Numbered from the stretch's first letter, positions 27,859 to 38,589 are shown. The stretch is 58,756 nucleotides of DNA from Xenorhabdus koppenhoeferi (GCF_900116635.1 NZ_FPBJ01000022.1:1-58756); one strand, 5' to 3'. Notes: a model not told the origin generated them from the letters alone. Numbers and translations: made by a program.

Positions 27859-28056
27859 TCATATTGGAACTATTACATATGATTGATTACCATAAATTAG
27901 ATTTACATCCTGATCAAGCAATTTGGCACAACCAAAAGGCGCCCGACGAGTAATCCAATGCAAATAGGTCGAGCAATAAGCCATGACAAACTGCCCATCT
28001 GACAACAGCATATTGAAAACACCTTTTTTCCTCAATTTGTCAGCCAAAGATCCAAT
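27859..28056 (-). pseudogene. yafJ: Internal fragment of yafJ (class II glutamine amidotransferase)
   Basis: About 50 residues (ADKLRKKGVFNMLLSDG, AYCSTYLHWITRRAPFG, AKLLDQDVNL) match the second half of E. coli YafJ, whose gene lies beside gmhA there as it does here. The N-terminal catalytic Cys domain and the C-terminus are missing and only a TTG can serve as a start. It is a relic. Confidence 0.75.
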
Positions 28057-28109
28057 AAACTAAACTTAAATACAGCTGACCAATTGGAAGGGCGCCTGGC
28101 AAACAACAA

Positions 28110-28691
28110 TCAGGCTTTTACCATTTCTTTTTCAATCAACTGAATCAAAATATGAATCACTTTAATGTGAATTTCCTGAATACGATCCGCATACCCAAAA
28201 TGTGGCACTCGAATTTCAACATCTGCTGTTCCTGCCATTTTTCCACCATTTTTACCCGTCAGAGTAATAACTTTCATGCCTTTGGCACGAGCGGCTTCTA
28301 TTGCTTTGATAATATTGCCCGAATTTCCGGATGTTGAAATACCCAACAACACATCGCCTTTCTGACCAACAGCCTCAACATAGCGAGAAAAAACGTAATC
28401 ATAACCAAAGTCATTGCTCACACAGGATAAGTGGCTGGGATCGGAAATTGCGATGCCAGGGTATCCCGGACGATTTTCTCGGTAACGGCCTGTCAGTTCT
28501 TCTGCAAAATGCATCGCATCACAATGCGAACCACCATTACCACAGGAAAGCACTTTTCCTCCGTCTTTGAACGAATCCGCCAACAAAACAGCGGCTTTTT
28601 GAATGGCGTCAATATTTGTATCATCGTTAAGGAATTTAGCCAGCGTTTCTGCAGCTTCAGATAACTCACTACGGATCAGATCTTGATACAT
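28110..28691 (-). CDS. gmhA: Sedoheptulose 7-phosphate isomerase
   Basis: 193 residues with one SIS domain (E. coli 192). It makes D-glycero-D-manno-heptose 7-phosphate, the first step toward the LPS inner-core heptose. [20 protein letters not shown] and [12 protein letters not shown] bind the substrate phosphate, and the C-terminal helix [14 protein letters not shown] is conserved. Divergent from fadE, as in E. coli. Confidence 0.97.
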   Translation of the reverse strand: MYQDLIRSELSEAAETLAKFLNDDTNIDAIQKAAVLLADSFKDGGKVLSCGNGGSHCDAMHFAEELTGRYRENRPGYPGIAISDPSHLSCVSNDFGYDYVFSRYVEAVGQKGDVLLGISTSGNSGNIIKAIEAARAKGMKVITLTGKNGGKMAGTADVEIRVPHFGYADRIQEIHIKVIHILIQLIEKEMVKA

Positions 28692-28892
28692 GAAACTTAT
28701 ACTCCTGAAAGGTCTTCGGGATTAATAACATCAGTCACTCAGTGTAACGGATTCCCCCCCTTGAAAGAAGACCATCACATCTCGGTGAAATTATCTCGTG
28801 CAAAACTGAAATGACTTTGTGAGCTAGATTGTAATTAGGATGTAAAGATATTGATAAATACATTTTCCTCATCTAAAACAGAAGGACATCAC

Positions 28893-28909
28893 AACAGGTC
28901 AGACCTCTG
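28893..28909. promoter_or_regulatory. FadR-like operator upstream of fadE
   Basis: AGGTCAGACCT at 28896-28906 matches the FadR core GGT-N2-GACC with symmetric flanks, 37 bases before the fadE ATG. FadR represses fadE in E. coli, which supports the reading. Confidence 0.55.
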
Positions 28910-28942
28910 ACAAGTCAACCTGAGATTTACAGGAGTTTTACT

Positions 28943-31375
28943 ATGACCGCTCTCAGCATTATTTTGTTTTTAGTCTTGATTGGCGGGCTTTGTTATCGCA
29001 AAGTCAGCCTGACTATCAGTAGCTTACTCTTTGTTGCCTATACTGTATTGATGGGTGTAACGGGCCTTTGGAGCTACTGGTTGCTGTTACCACTTGCCAT
29101 TGTCCTATTCCCTCTTGTCTTTACACCAACGCGTATCTCTTTATTCTCTGCGCCGGGCCTAAAAGCCTTCCGTAAAGTTATGCCAAGCATGTCTACAACA
29201 GAGAAAGAAGCCATTGATGCCGGAACAACATGGTGGGAAGGCGAACTGTTTCGTGGTAATCCTGACTGGCAAAAACTGCATAACTATCCAAAACCACAGT
29301 TAACCGCTGAAGAACAGGCTTTTATCGATGGTCCAGTGGAAGAAGCCTGCCGCATGGCAAATGATTTCCAAATTAGCCACGAATTGGCCGACTTACCTCC
29401 GGAACTTTGGACTTATCTGAAAGAACAACGCTTCTTCGCCATGATCATCAAGAAAGAATATGGTGGTCTGGAATTTTCCGCATACGCACAATCTCAGGTA
29501 CTACAAAAATTGGCAGGTGTTTCGGGTATTCTGGCAATTACTGTCGGTGTACCTAACTCTTTGGGACCCGGTGAATTGCTGCAACACTATGGCACTGATG
29601 AGCAGAAAAAACATTATCTGCCGGGTCTTGCCCGCGGCAAAGAAATCCCTTGCTTTGCCCTGACCAGCCCTGAAGCCGGTTCAGATGCTGGTGCGATCCC
29701 AGATACAGGCGTTGTCTGTATAGGTGAATGGCAAGGTGAGCAAGTTCTGGGTATGCGTCTGAACTGGAATAAGCGTTACATTACTCTTGCTCCTATCGCT
29801 ACCGTATTGGGCTTGGCATTTAAGCTGTACGATCCTGAGCATCTGCTGGGTGATATCGAATCATTGGGCATTACCTGTGCCCTGATTCCAACTGATACTC
29901 CCGGAGTTGAAATTGGTCATCGCCATTTCCCTCTGAATATCCCGTTCCAGAATGGCCCAACCCGTGGTAAGGATATCTTCGTTCCTATTGATTACATCAT
30001 CGGCGGACCGAAAATGGCGGGCCAAGGCTGGCGCATGCTGGTTGAGTGTCTGTCTGTTGGCCGTGGTATTACCCTGCCATCAAATGCAACAGGTGGATTG
30101 AAAAGTACTGCTATGGCAATTGGTGCTTACTCTTACATTCGTCGTCAGTTCAAACTGCCAATCGGAAAAATGGAAGGCATCGAAGAACCGTTGGCACGTA
30201 TTGCAGGTAACTCTTACCTGATGGATGCGGCTGCAACCATGATTACCAGCGGTATCATGCTCGGCGAAAAACCTGCCGTTCTGTCTGCGATTGTGAAATA
30301 CCACTGTACCCACAGAGGACAACGTTCCATCATTGATGCAATGGATATCGCTGGCGGTAAAGGTATCTGTCTTGGACCATCTAACTTTCTTGCCCGAAGC
30401 TACCAAGGCGCACCTATTGCTATCACCGTAGAAGGTGCGAATATCCTGACCCGTAGTATGATTATCTTCGGCCAAGGTGCAATCCGTTGCCATCCTTATG
30501 TATTGGCTGAAATTGCTGCGGCAGAAAGTAATGATGTGAAAGCCTTTGATAAAGCACTGTTTGGTCATTTGGGGCATGTCGCCAGCAATACTCTGCGCAG
30601 CCTGTGGCTCGGTATCACCAAAGGCAGAACCAGTGGTTCTCCAGTAAATGATGCAACACGCCGTTATTACCAGCATATTAATCGCTTGAGTGCCAACCTT
30701 GCCCTGCTTTCTGATGTTTCAATGGGCGTATTAGGTGGCAGCCTGAAACGTCGTGAACGTATTTCAGCTCGTCTGGGAGATATTCTGAGTCAAATCTTCT
30801 TAGCTTCCGCTACACTGAAACGCTATGAAGACGAAGGCCGTCCGACAGAAGATCTACCATTAGTACAATGGGCAGTTGAAGATAGTCTGCATCAGGCAGA
30901 ACAGGCCATGATCGACTTATTGCGCAATTTCCCTAATCGCTTGGTGACTGGTTTAATGCGAATGATTATCTTCCCATTGGGTCGTTCACATACTGCTCCA
31001 TCCGATAAACTGGATCACAAACTGGCTCAGATATTACAAACTCCTTCCGCAACGCGTAGCCGGATCGGGCGTGGGCAGTATCTGACTCCAAGCGAATACA
31101 ATCCTCATGGGTTACTGGAAGAAGCACTGCTCGATATCATTGCTGCGGAGCCAATCCATGCACGCTTGAGCCACGAAGCAGGTAAGAAGCTGAGTTTTAC
31201 CCGTCTGGATAAATTAGCCGAACAAGCATTAGCAGAGCACAAAATTTCTCAGGAAGAGGCAGATATCCTGCAACGTGCTGAAAACAGCCGCCTGCGTTCA
31301 ATTAATGTTGATGAATTTGAACCGGATGCATTTGCTGTACCGAATTCAGCAAAAAAGCCTGAAAATCAGCATTAA
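28943..31375 (+). CDS. fadE: Acyl-CoA dehydrogenase FadE
   Basis: 810 residues (E. coli 814). FadE performs the first oxidation of fatty acid beta-oxidation. Two or three N-terminal membrane segments (about 1-60) anchor it; the acyl-CoA dehydrogenase core (about 80-520) has [19 protein letters not shown] and [22 protein letters not shown]; a long C-terminal region typical of FadE follows. It is single, ends at a strong terminator, and has a FadR-like site upstream. Confidence 0.97.
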   Translation: MTALSIILFLVLIGGLCYRKVSLTISSLLFVAYTVLMGVTGLWSYWLLLPLAIVLFPLVFTPTRISLFSAPGLKAFRKVMPSMSTTEKEAIDAGTTWWEGELFRGNPDWQKLHNYPKPQLTAEEQAFIDGPVEEACRMANDFQISHELADLPPELWTYLKEQRFFAMIIKKEYGGLEFSAYAQSQVLQKLAGVSGILAITVGVPNSLGPGELLQHYGTDEQKKHYLPGLARGKEIPCFALTSPEAGSDAGAIPDTGVVCIGEWQGEQVLGMRLNWNKRYITLAPIATVLGLAFKLYDPEHLLGDIESLGITCALIPTDTPGVEIGHRHFPLNIPFQNGPTRGKDIFVPIDYIIGGPKMAGQGWRMLVECLSVGRGITLPSNATGGLKSTAMAIGAYSYIRRQFKLPIGKMEGIEEPLARIAGNSYLMDAAATMITSGIMLGEKPAVLSAIVKYHCTHRGQRSIIDAMDIAGGKGICLGPSNFLARSYQGAPIAITVEGANILTRSMIIFGQGAIRCHPYVLAEIAAAESNDVKAFDKALFGHLGHVASNTLRSLWLGITKGRTSGSPVNDATRRYYQHINRLSANLALLSDVSMGVLGGSLKRRERISARLGDILSQIFLASATLKRYEDEGRPTEDLPLVQWAVEDSLHQAEQAMIDLLRNFPNRLVTGLMRMIIFPLGRSHTAPSDKLDHKLAQILQTPSATRSRIGRGQYLTPSEYNPHGLLEEALLDIIAAEPIHARLSHEAGKKLSFTRLDKLAEQALAEHKISQEEADILQRAENSRLRSINVDEFEPDAFAVPNSAKKPENQH

Positions 31376-31438
31376 ACTAAAGTAGCCAGATGCTGACAAG
31401 AAAATACTTGAAAAACGAAGGGTATATAACCTGAATAA

Positions 31439-31471
31439 AATACGGGGCAATAAAATGTCCCGTATTTTTTT
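31439..31471 (+). terminator. fadE terminator
   Basis: AATACGGG/CCCGTATT stem with a twelve-base loop, followed by TTTTTT. The tail overlaps the stop of convergent lysA. Confidence 0.92.
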
Positions 31472-32766
31472 CAAAAAGACTCCAGCGATAACAATTCTTC
31501 TATTGTTTGTCGACGCCGAATCAAGCGAGTTTTCCCTTCAGAAAACAGAACTTCTGGGAGCAAAGGACGGCTATTATAATTCGAAGACATTGATGCACCG
31601 TAAGCGCCAGTATTGTGGAAAATCAGATAATCCCCGATATTAACCTGAGGCAACATTCGTGGCATAACCTCTCCCCCTTTCAGTTGAGTAAAAACATCAC
31701 CAGACTCACATAATGGCCCTGCTACCAATGTTTCTTGTAGACTTGTTTCCTGTAGACTTATTCCCTGTAAATTTGCATTATTATCATCGTATTCTATAGA
31801 TAACACTGAAATATGGTGATAACTGCCATACATCGCAGGACGCATCAAATCATTAAAACCCGCATCCACCAGCACATAATTGCGACTTCCCATGGATTTT
31901 ACCGCCCGTACTTCCGCCATCAGAATACCCGACTCAGCAACCAGAAAACGGCCAGGCTCAATCTCAAGTTCAACATGATGCCCCAAATGCTGTTCAATAC
32001 GCTGACGAATCTCATGCCACAGGCTGTAATAGTGTTCAGTATCTACTGCTTCCTCACCGATTTCATAGGGGATTGATAACCCACCTCCTGCCGAAATGGC
32101 CTGAATATCCTCACCACACAGTTTGACCTGCTCCAGCATCGCATTACATACATTGGCAAGATGCTGATAATCCACACCCGAACCAATATGCATATGCAAA
32201 CCCACTAATTTCAACCCATACGCGTGAATTTTCTCAATCGCCGAAGGAAGATCCTGATACCAAATCCCATGTTTGCTATTTTCACCGCCAGTATTCGTCT
32301 TTTGGCTATGTCCGTGACCAAATCCGGGATTGATGCGTAACCAGACAGGATGACCGGACTGGCGTTTTCCAATCTGCCCCAACATATCAATAGAGCCAAC
32401 ATTGACCGGAATATCCAACTCAATAACACGATTAAGAGTTGACACATCAATGACATCCGCAGTGAATACAATTTCAGATTTATCACGTCCCGGCTGAAAA
32501 CCGGCATAAAGTGCTCGCTCAATTTCTCCCAATGATACAGCATCTACTTTCACTCCCTGCTCTTTCATCAAACGCAGGATATGGGTATTGGAACACGCTT
32601 TTTGTGCGAAGCGAATAACATCAAACTGCTTTAATTTACTGATTTGTTTAATTATATTATCGCCATCATAAATCCATAGCGGCGTTCCATATTGAATTGG
32701 TAATCGAAATAAATTTTCAGGGGTAAAATTCCCCCCTAAATCATGAGTGGAAGTTGTTGTTGCCAT
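31471..32766 (-). CDS. lysA: Diaminopimelate decarboxylase
   Basis: 431 residues (E. coli 420). Decarboxylates meso-DAP to lysine. The PLP lysine is Lys56 in RFAQKACSN; the SAGGGLS and EPGRFLVAESG blocks and the CESGDVF active-site cysteine from the partner subunit are present. Relative to E. coli it carries an insertion made of three near-identical five-residue units (LQGIS, LQETS, LQETL) coded by tandem 15-bp repeats at about 31729-31776. Divergent from lysR, which should activate it. Confidence 0.97.
   Translation of the reverse strand: MATTTSTHDLGGNFTPENLFRLPIQYGTPLWIYDGDNIIKQISKLKQFDVIRFAQKACSNTHILRLMKEQGVKVDAVSLGEIERALYAGFQPGRDKSEIVFTADVIDVSTLNRVIELDIPVNVGSIDMLGQIGKRQSGHPVWLRINPGFGHGHSQKTNTGGENSKHGIWYQDLPSAIEKIHAYGLKLVGLHMHIGSGVDYQHLANVCNAMLEQVKLCGEDIQAISAGGGLSIPYEIGEEAVDTEHYYSLWHEIRQRIEQHLGHHVELEIEPGRFLVAESGILMAEVRAVKSMGSRNYVLVDAGFNDLMRPAMYGSYHHISVLSIEYDDNNANLQGISLQETSLQETLVAGPLCESGDVFTQLKGGEVMPRMLPQVNIGDYLIFHNTGAYGASMSSNYNSRPLLPEVLFSEGKTRLIRRRQTIEELLSLESF
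31729..31776. repeat. Three 15-bp tandem repeats inside lysA
   Basis: Units of the form CTGTAGACTTGTTTC (plus strand) follow one another with small changes and encode LQ-x-x-S/L steps. They fall in a surface-loop position where E. coli LysA has no counterpart. Confidence 0.75.
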
Positions 32767-32898
32767 TGGAGTACCTCACAAAATCAGCGAATACACCATT
32801 ATTGTCAATAATAAGACAGGAATAAAAATATCCATTTGGCTATAGTCTATTCATTTATGATATCGAGTTGCCTATTTTATCAACAAGAGGATAAACAA

Positions 32899-33828
32899 AT
32901 GCATTCCTGTTCATGGCGACATATTGAAATTTTTCACGCAGTGATGACCACTAATAACCTGACTGATGCAGCGATATTATTGAAAACGTCCCAGCCAACA
33001 GTGAGCCGCGAACTTGCGCGCCTTGAAAAATTACTGAAGTTTAAGTTGTTTGATCGCATCAAAGGACGCTTATTTCCCACGGCGCAGGGGTTACGATTAT
33101 TTGAAGAAGTACAGCGCTCTTATTATGGGCTAGAAAGGATAATCAATGCGGCTGGCAGCATTCGTCAATTCGAACATGCACAATTGTCCATAGCCTGTTT
33201 GCCTATGTTCTCACAATCGCTGCTGCCCAAAGCATGCAGTAGCTTTATTCAATGCTATCCTGAAGCAAAATTAACCATTATTCCTCAGGAATCTCCCCTA
33301 TTGGAAGAATGGCTTTCAGCACAACGTCACGATATTGGCTTAACCGAACACTTACAAACTCCCGCAGGTACTGAGCAAGAAACATTGATAACCTTAAATG
33401 AAGTGTGTGTCTTGCCCCTCAATCATACACTAAGCCAAAAATCAGACCTGACACCTGAAGATTTTCACGGACAAAATTTTATCAGTCTGTCAATCACTGA
33501 CAATTATAGACAGCTCATTGATACGATATTTACTGACCACCATGTCAATCGCAAAATGGTAATGGAAACTCACAGCGCAGCCTCAATTTGTGCCATGATC
33601 AACGAAGGAATTGGTGTATCGATTGTAAACCCATTCACTGCCCTTGATTATTTAGATAAAAATTCGGGGATCTGCATCCGGCCGTTCAGTATCGAAATTC
33701 CATTCACAGTGAGTTTAATTAAACCTATACATCGACCATCTTCAGAACCAGTAGAAAGTTTTATTCAGCATTTAAAACAACAGACCGCCCTATTTCCCGA
33801 AAAATTGGCTTCAGCTTTTCAGCATTAA
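32899..33828 (+). CDS. lysR: LysR, activator of lysA
   Basis: 309 residues from ATG 32899, preceded by AGAGGA; E. coli LysR is 311. The helix-turn-helix (LTDAAILLKTSQPTVSRELARLEK) and effector domain (FSQSLLPKACSSF, PQESPLLEEWLSAQRHDIGLTE, THSAASICAMINEGIGVSIVNP) track E. coli LysR closely. It activates lysA with DAP as co-inducer; the 132-bp divergent region must hold the sites. A 21-codon open extension upstream lacks homology. Confidence 0.96.
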   Translation: MHSCSWRHIEIFHAVMTTNNLTDAAILLKTSQPTVSRELARLEKLLKFKLFDRIKGRLFPTAQGLRLFEEVQRSYYGLERIINAAGSIRQFEHAQLSIACLPMFSQSLLPKACSSFIQCYPEAKLTIIPQESPLLEEWLSAQRHDIGLTEHLQTPAGTEQETLITLNEVCVLPLNHTLSQKSDLTPEDFHGQNFISLSITDNYRQLIDTIFTDHHVNRKMVMETHSAASICAMINEGIGVSIVNPFTALDYLDKNSGICIRPFSIEIPFTVSLIKPIHRPSSEPVESFIQHLKQQTALFPEKLASAFQH

Positions 33829-33906
33829 CTGCAACTGCTGCCAGTGAGATGATGTGGCAAACCAACCTACCAGAAAATCCAACAATACCCGCAGAGTCAC
33901 AGGCAT
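33811..33906 (-). pseudogene. Possible C-terminal scrap of a LysR-type regulator
   Basis: A short minus-strand frame encodes MPVTLRVLLDFLVGWF and a basic-aromatic end, which is the common last-helix pattern of LysR-family proteins (P-x-K-V-R-x-F-I-D-F-L). It overlaps the end of lysR on the other strand and leads into IS3 debris. Without the rest of the gene this remains tentative. Confidence 0.35.
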
Positions 33907-33957
33907 ATTCTGAATAGCTCAACCAATTGCCCGGGCGTATTTTCTCACCCAATAACT

Positions 33958-34107
33958 ATGGTTCGCCAATATAAGGCTGAAATGCAGGGGATTATCTCAG
34001 TGAGCAAGGCACTGACACCCGAACAACGCCAGATACAAGCCTTAGAAAAACAGATGAAGCGCCTGAAAATTGAAAAAGACATCTTAAATGAAATAATTTC
34101 AATTTGA
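33958..34107 (+). pseudogene. IS3-family OrfA remnant
   Basis: MVRQYKAEMQGI, then KALTPEQRQIQALEKQMKRL and a leucine-zipper-like end (KIEKDILNEIISI) match the C-terminal coiled-coil half of IS3-group OrfA proteins. The helix-turn-helix start and all of OrfB are missing. Confidence 0.8.
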
Positions 34108-34148
34108 GTACAATAACTCGACATTACTCTCATCTCTTGGTTAAATTT

Positions 34149-34164
34149 AGCTATCTAGAAGTCT
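34149..34164 (+). promoter_or_regulatory. Tandem MetJ (met-box-like) sites before metA
   Basis: Two adjacent 8-mers, AGCTATCT and AGAAGTCT, match the met-box consensus AGACGTCT at 5 and 7 of 8 positions, 36 bases before the metA ATG. Tandem boxes are what MetJ needs. Confidence 0.55.
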
Positions 34165-34199
34165 AAATTTGCAAATTCGAATAGTCGAGGTTTCCAGCA

Positions 34200-35129
34200 A
34201 TGCCAATTCGTGTACCAGATGAATTACCTGCGGTAAATATTCTCCGCAATGAAAACATCTTTGTCATGACCTCAACAAGGGCAAATATTCAGAATATTCG
34301 TCCCTTGAAAGTATTGCTGCTTAACCTGATGCCAAAAAAGATAGAAACAGAAAACCAATTCATTCGGTTATTATCTAATTCACCATTACAGATTGATATT
34401 CAGTTACTACGTATTGATAACCGGCAGTGTAAAAATACCCCTCTTGAACATTTGAATAATTTTTATTGTGATTTTGACTCAATAAAAGATCAAAATTTTG
34501 ATGGGCTTATTGTCACAGGGGCACCTTTAGGGCTTGTTGAATTTGAGCACGTGACCTATTGGGAGGAAATTGAAAAAATTGTTACCTGGGCAAAAAATCA
34601 TGTTACTTCAACACTTTTTGTCTGTTGGGCTGTTCAAGCAGCCTTAAACGTTCTTTATCACCTTCCAAAATATACACGAACAATTAAACTATCAGGTGTT
34701 TATTCCCACTCAACTCTAGATCCTTTGGCATTATTAACACGAGGATTTGATGAAACTTTTTTTGCTCCCCATTCGCGCTTTGCTGACTTTCCTGAATCAG
34801 TGATCCGTGAGCACACAGATCTAGATATTTTAGCCAGCTCAGAAGAGGCAGGTGCTTATTTATTTGCTAGCAAGGATAAAAGACTAGTATTTGTGACAGG
34901 CCACCCTGAATATGATATAGACACATTATCCGAAGAGTATTGGCGTGATCAAACTGCTGGTTTGAAACCCGTATTGCCTGTCAACTACTTCCCAAATAGC
35001 GATCCTCAAAATAAACCTATTGCATCTTGGCGTAGTCATGGTCATTTACTTTTTTCAAACTGGCTAAATTACTATGTTTATCAAATCACGCCATATGATC
35101 TCTCTTTTATGAATCCTTCCTTAGATTGA
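34200..35129 (+). CDS. metA: Homoserine O-succinyltransferase
   Basis: 309 residues, same as E. coli. Transfers succinyl to homoserine in methionine synthesis. Acyl-enzyme Cys142 in [11 protein letters not shown] and the His235/Glu237 pair in VTGHPEYD are in the canonical numbering. GAGG precedes the ATG. Next to aceB as in E. coli, with a terminator between them. Confidence 0.97.
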   Translation: MPIRVPDELPAVNILRNENIFVMTSTRANIQNIRPLKVLLLNLMPKKIETENQFIRLLSNSPLQIDIQLLRIDNRQCKNTPLEHLNNFYCDFDSIKDQNFDGLIVTGAPLGLVEFEHVTYWEEIEKIVTWAKNHVTSTLFVCWAVQAALNVLYHLPKYTRTIKLSGVYSHSTLDPLALLTRGFDETFFAPHSRFADFPESVIREHTDLDILASSEEAGAYLFASKDKRLVFVTGHPEYDIDTLSEEYWRDQTAGLKPVLPVNYFPNSDPQNKPIASWRSHGHLLFSNWLNYYVYQITPYDLSFMNPSLD

Positions 35130-35433
35130 TCCTATTTGAAATAGAAAAATGAGAATTTGCTGAAGCGAGTCATTTCTCATTTTATTAATTTTCTTTTCTC
35201 CACCATTATTAATCAGTTGTTATTTATTTTCCATATATAACAAAAGGTTAACATTATACTATTTGATTTTTTGAAATTTACCCCCCTCTTTTTTCTGTCT
35301 TTAAATTAACTTAATCATTTGATTTCATTTGTTTAATTAGCCTCATTTAAAATAATGGAAACGGTTTTTGATTTATTTTTAGGATTGATTAATCTTAATC
35401 GAGTAGTCTTTAAAAGATGAGGAGAGGGAAATT
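35130..35433. other. metA-aceB intergenic region
   Basis: 304 bases with the metA terminator at 35147-35184 and the aceBAK promoter region. A GGAAACGGTTTT motif near 35356-35367 resembles a Cra/LacI-type half palindrome, but no IclR site could be fixed by eye. Confidence 0.5.
35147..35184 (+). terminator. metA terminator
   Basis: AAATGAGAA/TTCTCATTT stem with an 18-base loop, then TATTAATTTTCTTTT. Confidence 0.7.
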
Positions 35434-37029
35434 ATGCAATCGGTGTTAACAACCCAGTTAACTTTTACAAAGCCTTTTAATGAGGCAGAAAATCAGGTGT
35501 TATCGCCTGAATCTATTGATTTTTTGGAGGATTTGGTTGTTGAATTTTCTGACAGACGTAAAAAGTTACTGGAAGAACGTGTCGATTGGCAGAAAAAAAT
35601 AGACGACGGAGCATTACCTGATTTTATTTCGGAAACAATTTCCATTAGAAATGGAGATTGGAAAATTCAGGGAATACCTGATGATCTCAAAGATCGCCGT
35701 GTTGAAATAACGGGACCTGTAGAACGCAAAATGGTCATCAATGCCTTAAATGCAAATGTGAAAGTATTTATGGCGGATTTTGAGGATTCATTAGCCCCTG
35801 CCTGGGAAAAAGTCATCAGTGGGCAAATTAACTTGAGGGATGCTGTCAACGGTACTATTTCATATACCAGCGAGCAGGGTAAACATTATGAATTGAGGCC
35901 GGAACCAGCAGTACTGATTGCTCGGGTCAGAGGCCTTCATTTGTCTGAGAAACATGTTCTCTATAAGAATGAACCGATTTCTGGTGGCTTATTTGATTTC
36001 GCTCTTTATTTCTACCTTAATCATAAGAAATTGTTGGAAAAAGGCAGCGGTCCTTATTTTTACCTGCCTAAAATACAGAGTTATCAGGAGGCTCAGTGGT
36101 GGAGTGATATCTTCAGTTTTGCAGAATCGCATTTCAATCTACCTGAAGGCACTATTAAGGCTACGGTCTTGATTGAAACATTACCCGCTGTATTTCAGAT
36201 GGATGAAATCCTCTATCACTTACGTCACCACATTGTAGGGCTTAATTGTGGTCGTTGGGATTACATTTTCAGCTACATTAAGACACTAAAAAATCACGCA
36301 GATCGTGTTTTACCCGATCGTCAGTCGGTGACAATGACACAACCTTTCTTAAGTGCATATTCTCGCTTGCTGATTAAAACCTGCCATAAACGTGGTGCGT
36401 TTGCGATGGGAGGTATGTCGGCATTTATTCCGAGTAAAGATCCTGTCCAAAACCAGCTAGTTTTGGACAAAGTCAGAGCAGATAAAGAGCTGGAAGCTAA
36501 TAACGGTCATGATGGAACGTGGGTTGCTCATCCTGGGCTTGCCGATATTGTCATGACGGTTTTCGACACAAAACTGGGTGAGCAACCAAATCAATTGGCA
36601 GTTTTGCGTGAAGAAGATGAAACAATTACAGCCGCACAATTGCTTGCTTCTTGCTCAGGAGAAAGAACAGAACAAGGTATGCGCGCTAATATTCGTGTTG
36701 CTGTCCAATACATAGAAGCATGGATTTCAGGAAATGGATGTGTGCCGATTTATGGATTGATGGAAGATGCTGCGACAGCGGAAATTTCCCGTACTTCTAT
36801 TTGGCAATGGATTCGTCATGAAAAATCACTTTCCAATGGTAAGAAAGTGACTAAAGAGCTATTCAGAGAGATGTTAAAAGAAGAATTAGACGTTATTAAA
36901 CAAGAAATTGGTGAAACTTTCTTTAATCAAGGGCGCTTTATGGAAGCTTCTGCATTGATGGAAAGGATTACCACACAGGACGATTTAATTGATTTCTTAA
37001 CCTTGCCGGGTTATCAACTGATCGATTAA
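35434..37029 (+). CDS. aceB: Malate synthase A
   Basis: 531 residues (E. coli 533). Condenses glyoxylate with acetyl-CoA, second step of the glyoxylate shunt. FMADFEDSLAPAWEKV, GLNCGRWDYIFSYIKT and GGMSAFIPSK are the family signatures, including the catalytic arginine and glutamate regions. GAGGAGAGGG is a strong ribosome binding site. First gene of aceBAK. Confidence 0.98.
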   Translation: MQSVLTTQLTFTKPFNEAENQVLSPESIDFLEDLVVEFSDRRKKLLEERVDWQKKIDDGALPDFISETISIRNGDWKIQGIPDDLKDRRVEITGPVERKMVINALNANVKVFMADFEDSLAPAWEKVISGQINLRDAVNGTISYTSEQGKHYELRPEPAVLIARVRGLHLSEKHVLYKNEPISGGLFDFALYFYLNHKKLLEKGSGPYFYLPKIQSYQEAQWWSDIFSFAESHFNLPEGTIKATVLIETLPAVFQMDEILYHLRHHIVGLNCGRWDYIFSYIKTLKNHADRVLPDRQSVTMTQPFLSAYSRLLIKTCHKRGAFAMGGMSAFIPSKDPVQNQLVLDKVRADKELEANNGHDGTWVAHPGLADIVMTVFDTKLGEQPNQLAVLREEDETITAAQLLASCSGERTEQGMRANIRVAVQYIEAWISGNGCVPIYGLMEDAATAEISRTSIWQWIRHEKSLSNGKKVTKELFREMLKEELDVIKQEIGETFFNQGRFMEASALMERITTQDDLIDFLTLPGYQLID

Positions 37030-37086
37030 TTTAAAAACAAAAATAATGAAAATATCCGACTAATTAAGTATAGGAAGTAGAACATC

Positions 37087-38394
37087 ATGACCATTTCTCG
37101 AACACAACAAATAGCGCAATTAGAACAAGAATGGAAACAATCACGCTGGCAAGGTATTACTCGCCCATATAATGCAGAAGATGTCGTCAAACTACGCGGT
37201 TCTATTAATCCTGAACACACCTTAGCGCAAATGGGGGCGAGAAAGTTGTGGGAATTGTTGCATGGAAAATCGAAAAAAGGCTATGTAAACGCACTTGGCG
37301 CGCTGACGGGTGGGCAGGCACTACAGCAAGCAAAAGCAGGTATTGAGGCAGTTTACCTTTCTGGCTGGCAAGTGGCCGCAGATGCAAATACAGCTTCTGG
37401 CATGTACCCCGATCAATCATTGTATCCTGTTGATTCTGTTCCTAATGTAATCAAACGTATCAACAACAGTTTCCGTCGTGCAGATCAAATCCAGTGGTCA
37501 AGTGGTATCGATCCTGACAATCAGGAATACATTAATTATTTCCTGCCGATTGTGGCTGATGCAGAGGCGGGGTTCGGTGGAGTACTGAATGCATTTGAAT
37601 TGATGAAAGCGATGATTGAGGCAGGGGCAGCAGCGGTTCATTTCGAAGATCAATTGGCCGCAGTGAAAAAATGCGGGCACATGGGTGGTAAAGTTTTAGT
37701 TCCGACTCAGGAAGCCATTCAGAAACTGATAGCTGCACGATTGGCGGCTGATGTATCTGGAGTACCAACGCTATTAATTGCGCGTACTGACGCAGATGCA
37801 GCGGATTTGCTGACCTCTGATTGCGATCCTTACGATAGCGAATTCATTACAGGTGAGCGGACTTATGAAGGTTTCTACTGTACTCGTGCGGGTATTGAGC
37901 AGGCTATTAGCCGTGGGTTGGCATATGCACCTTACGCTGATATTGTCTGGTGTGAAACCTCTACACCGGATATTGAAGCGGCTCGTCGCTTCGCTGCAGC
38001 TATTCATACAAAATATCCTGGAAAGTTACTGGCATATAACTGCTCTCCATCTTTCAACTGGAAAAAGAATCTGGATGATAAAACTATCGCCAGCTTCCAG
38101 GAACAGTTGTCTGCCATGGGATATAAATTCCAATTCATCACTCTGGCAGGCATACACAGCATGTGGTTTAACATGTTTGATTTGGCTTATGACTACGCGC
38201 GTGGTGAAGGTATGAAACACTATGTTGAAAAAGTTCAGGAGCAAGAATTTTCATCCCTTGAACGTGGTTATACTTTCTCATCACATCAGCAGGAGGTGGG
38301 AACGGGATATTTTGATAAAGTGACCACTATTATTCAGGGAGGCACTTCTTCTGTTACCGCATTGACCGGGTCTACAGAAGAACAGCAATTCTAA
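37087..38394 (+). CDS. aceA: Isocitrate lyase
   Basis: 435 residues (E. coli 434). Splits isocitrate into succinate and glyoxylate. The active-site loop [13 protein letters not shown] places the catalytic cysteine at residue 196. Magnesium ligands are in [11 protein letters not shown]. It starts 57 bases after aceB with AGGAAG upstream. Confidence 0.98.
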   Translation: MTISRTQQIAQLEQEWKQSRWQGITRPYNAEDVVKLRGSINPEHTLAQMGARKLWELLHGKSKKGYVNALGALTGGQALQQAKAGIEAVYLSGWQVAADANTASGMYPDQSLYPVDSVPNVIKRINNSFRRADQIQWSSGIDPDNQEYINYFLPIVADAEAGFGGVLNAFELMKAMIEAGAAAVHFEDQLAAVKKCGHMGGKVLVPTQEAIQKLIAARLAADVSGVPTLLIARTDADAADLLTSDCDPYDSEFITGERTYEGFYCTRAGIEQAISRGLAYAPYADIVWCETSTPDIEAARRFAAAIHTKYPGKLLAYNCSPSFNWKKNLDDKTIASFQEQLSAMGYKFQFITLAGIHSMWFNMFDLAYDYARGEGMKHYVEKVQEQEFSSLERGYTFSSHQQEVGTGYFDKVTTIIQGGTSSVTALTGSTEEQQF

Positions 38395-38414
38395 ATTTAC
38401 TCTATCCATAAATA

Positions 38415-38541
38415 TATACCCAATGGATTTCAAGATGCAGCGCGACGGCAAGGGAACAAATCCCCAGGAGCATAGCTAACTATGTGACTGGGATGAGTGA
38501 GCGCAGCCAACAAAGCTGCAACTTGAAAGACGACGGGTATA
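38415..38541. repeat. ERIC element, copy 2, inside aceBAK operon
   Basis: 127 bp bounded by TATACCC and GGGTATA, with the ERIC core (AATCCCCAGGAGCATA, GTGACTGGGATGAG). It lies in the aceA-aceK gap and would be transcribed as a long hairpin in the operon mRNA. Confidence 0.93.
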
Positions 38542-38549
38542 TACCCATA

Positions 38550-38589
38550 GATATGATTGGGGGCATAAGGAATCCCCCCTTTACATATC
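38550..38589 (+). promoter_or_regulatory. Hairpin just upstream of aceK
   Basis: GATATG/CATATC outer stem and GGGGG/CCCCC inner stem with a CATAAGGAAT-type loop, ending eight bases before the aceK GGGGG ribosome binding site. It may block readthrough or ribosome access. Confidence 0.6.

Larger units (their letters stand above)
33829..34199. other. lysR-metA gap with transposase debris
   Basis: About 370 bases holding the LysR-type scrap, the IS3 OrfA remnant and, near the right end, the MetJ-like boxes. No intact gene. Confidence 0.55.

Noticed and set aside
30080-30676. 198-codon open frame on the minus strand
   Set aside because: It lies wholly inside fadE and is explained by that gene.
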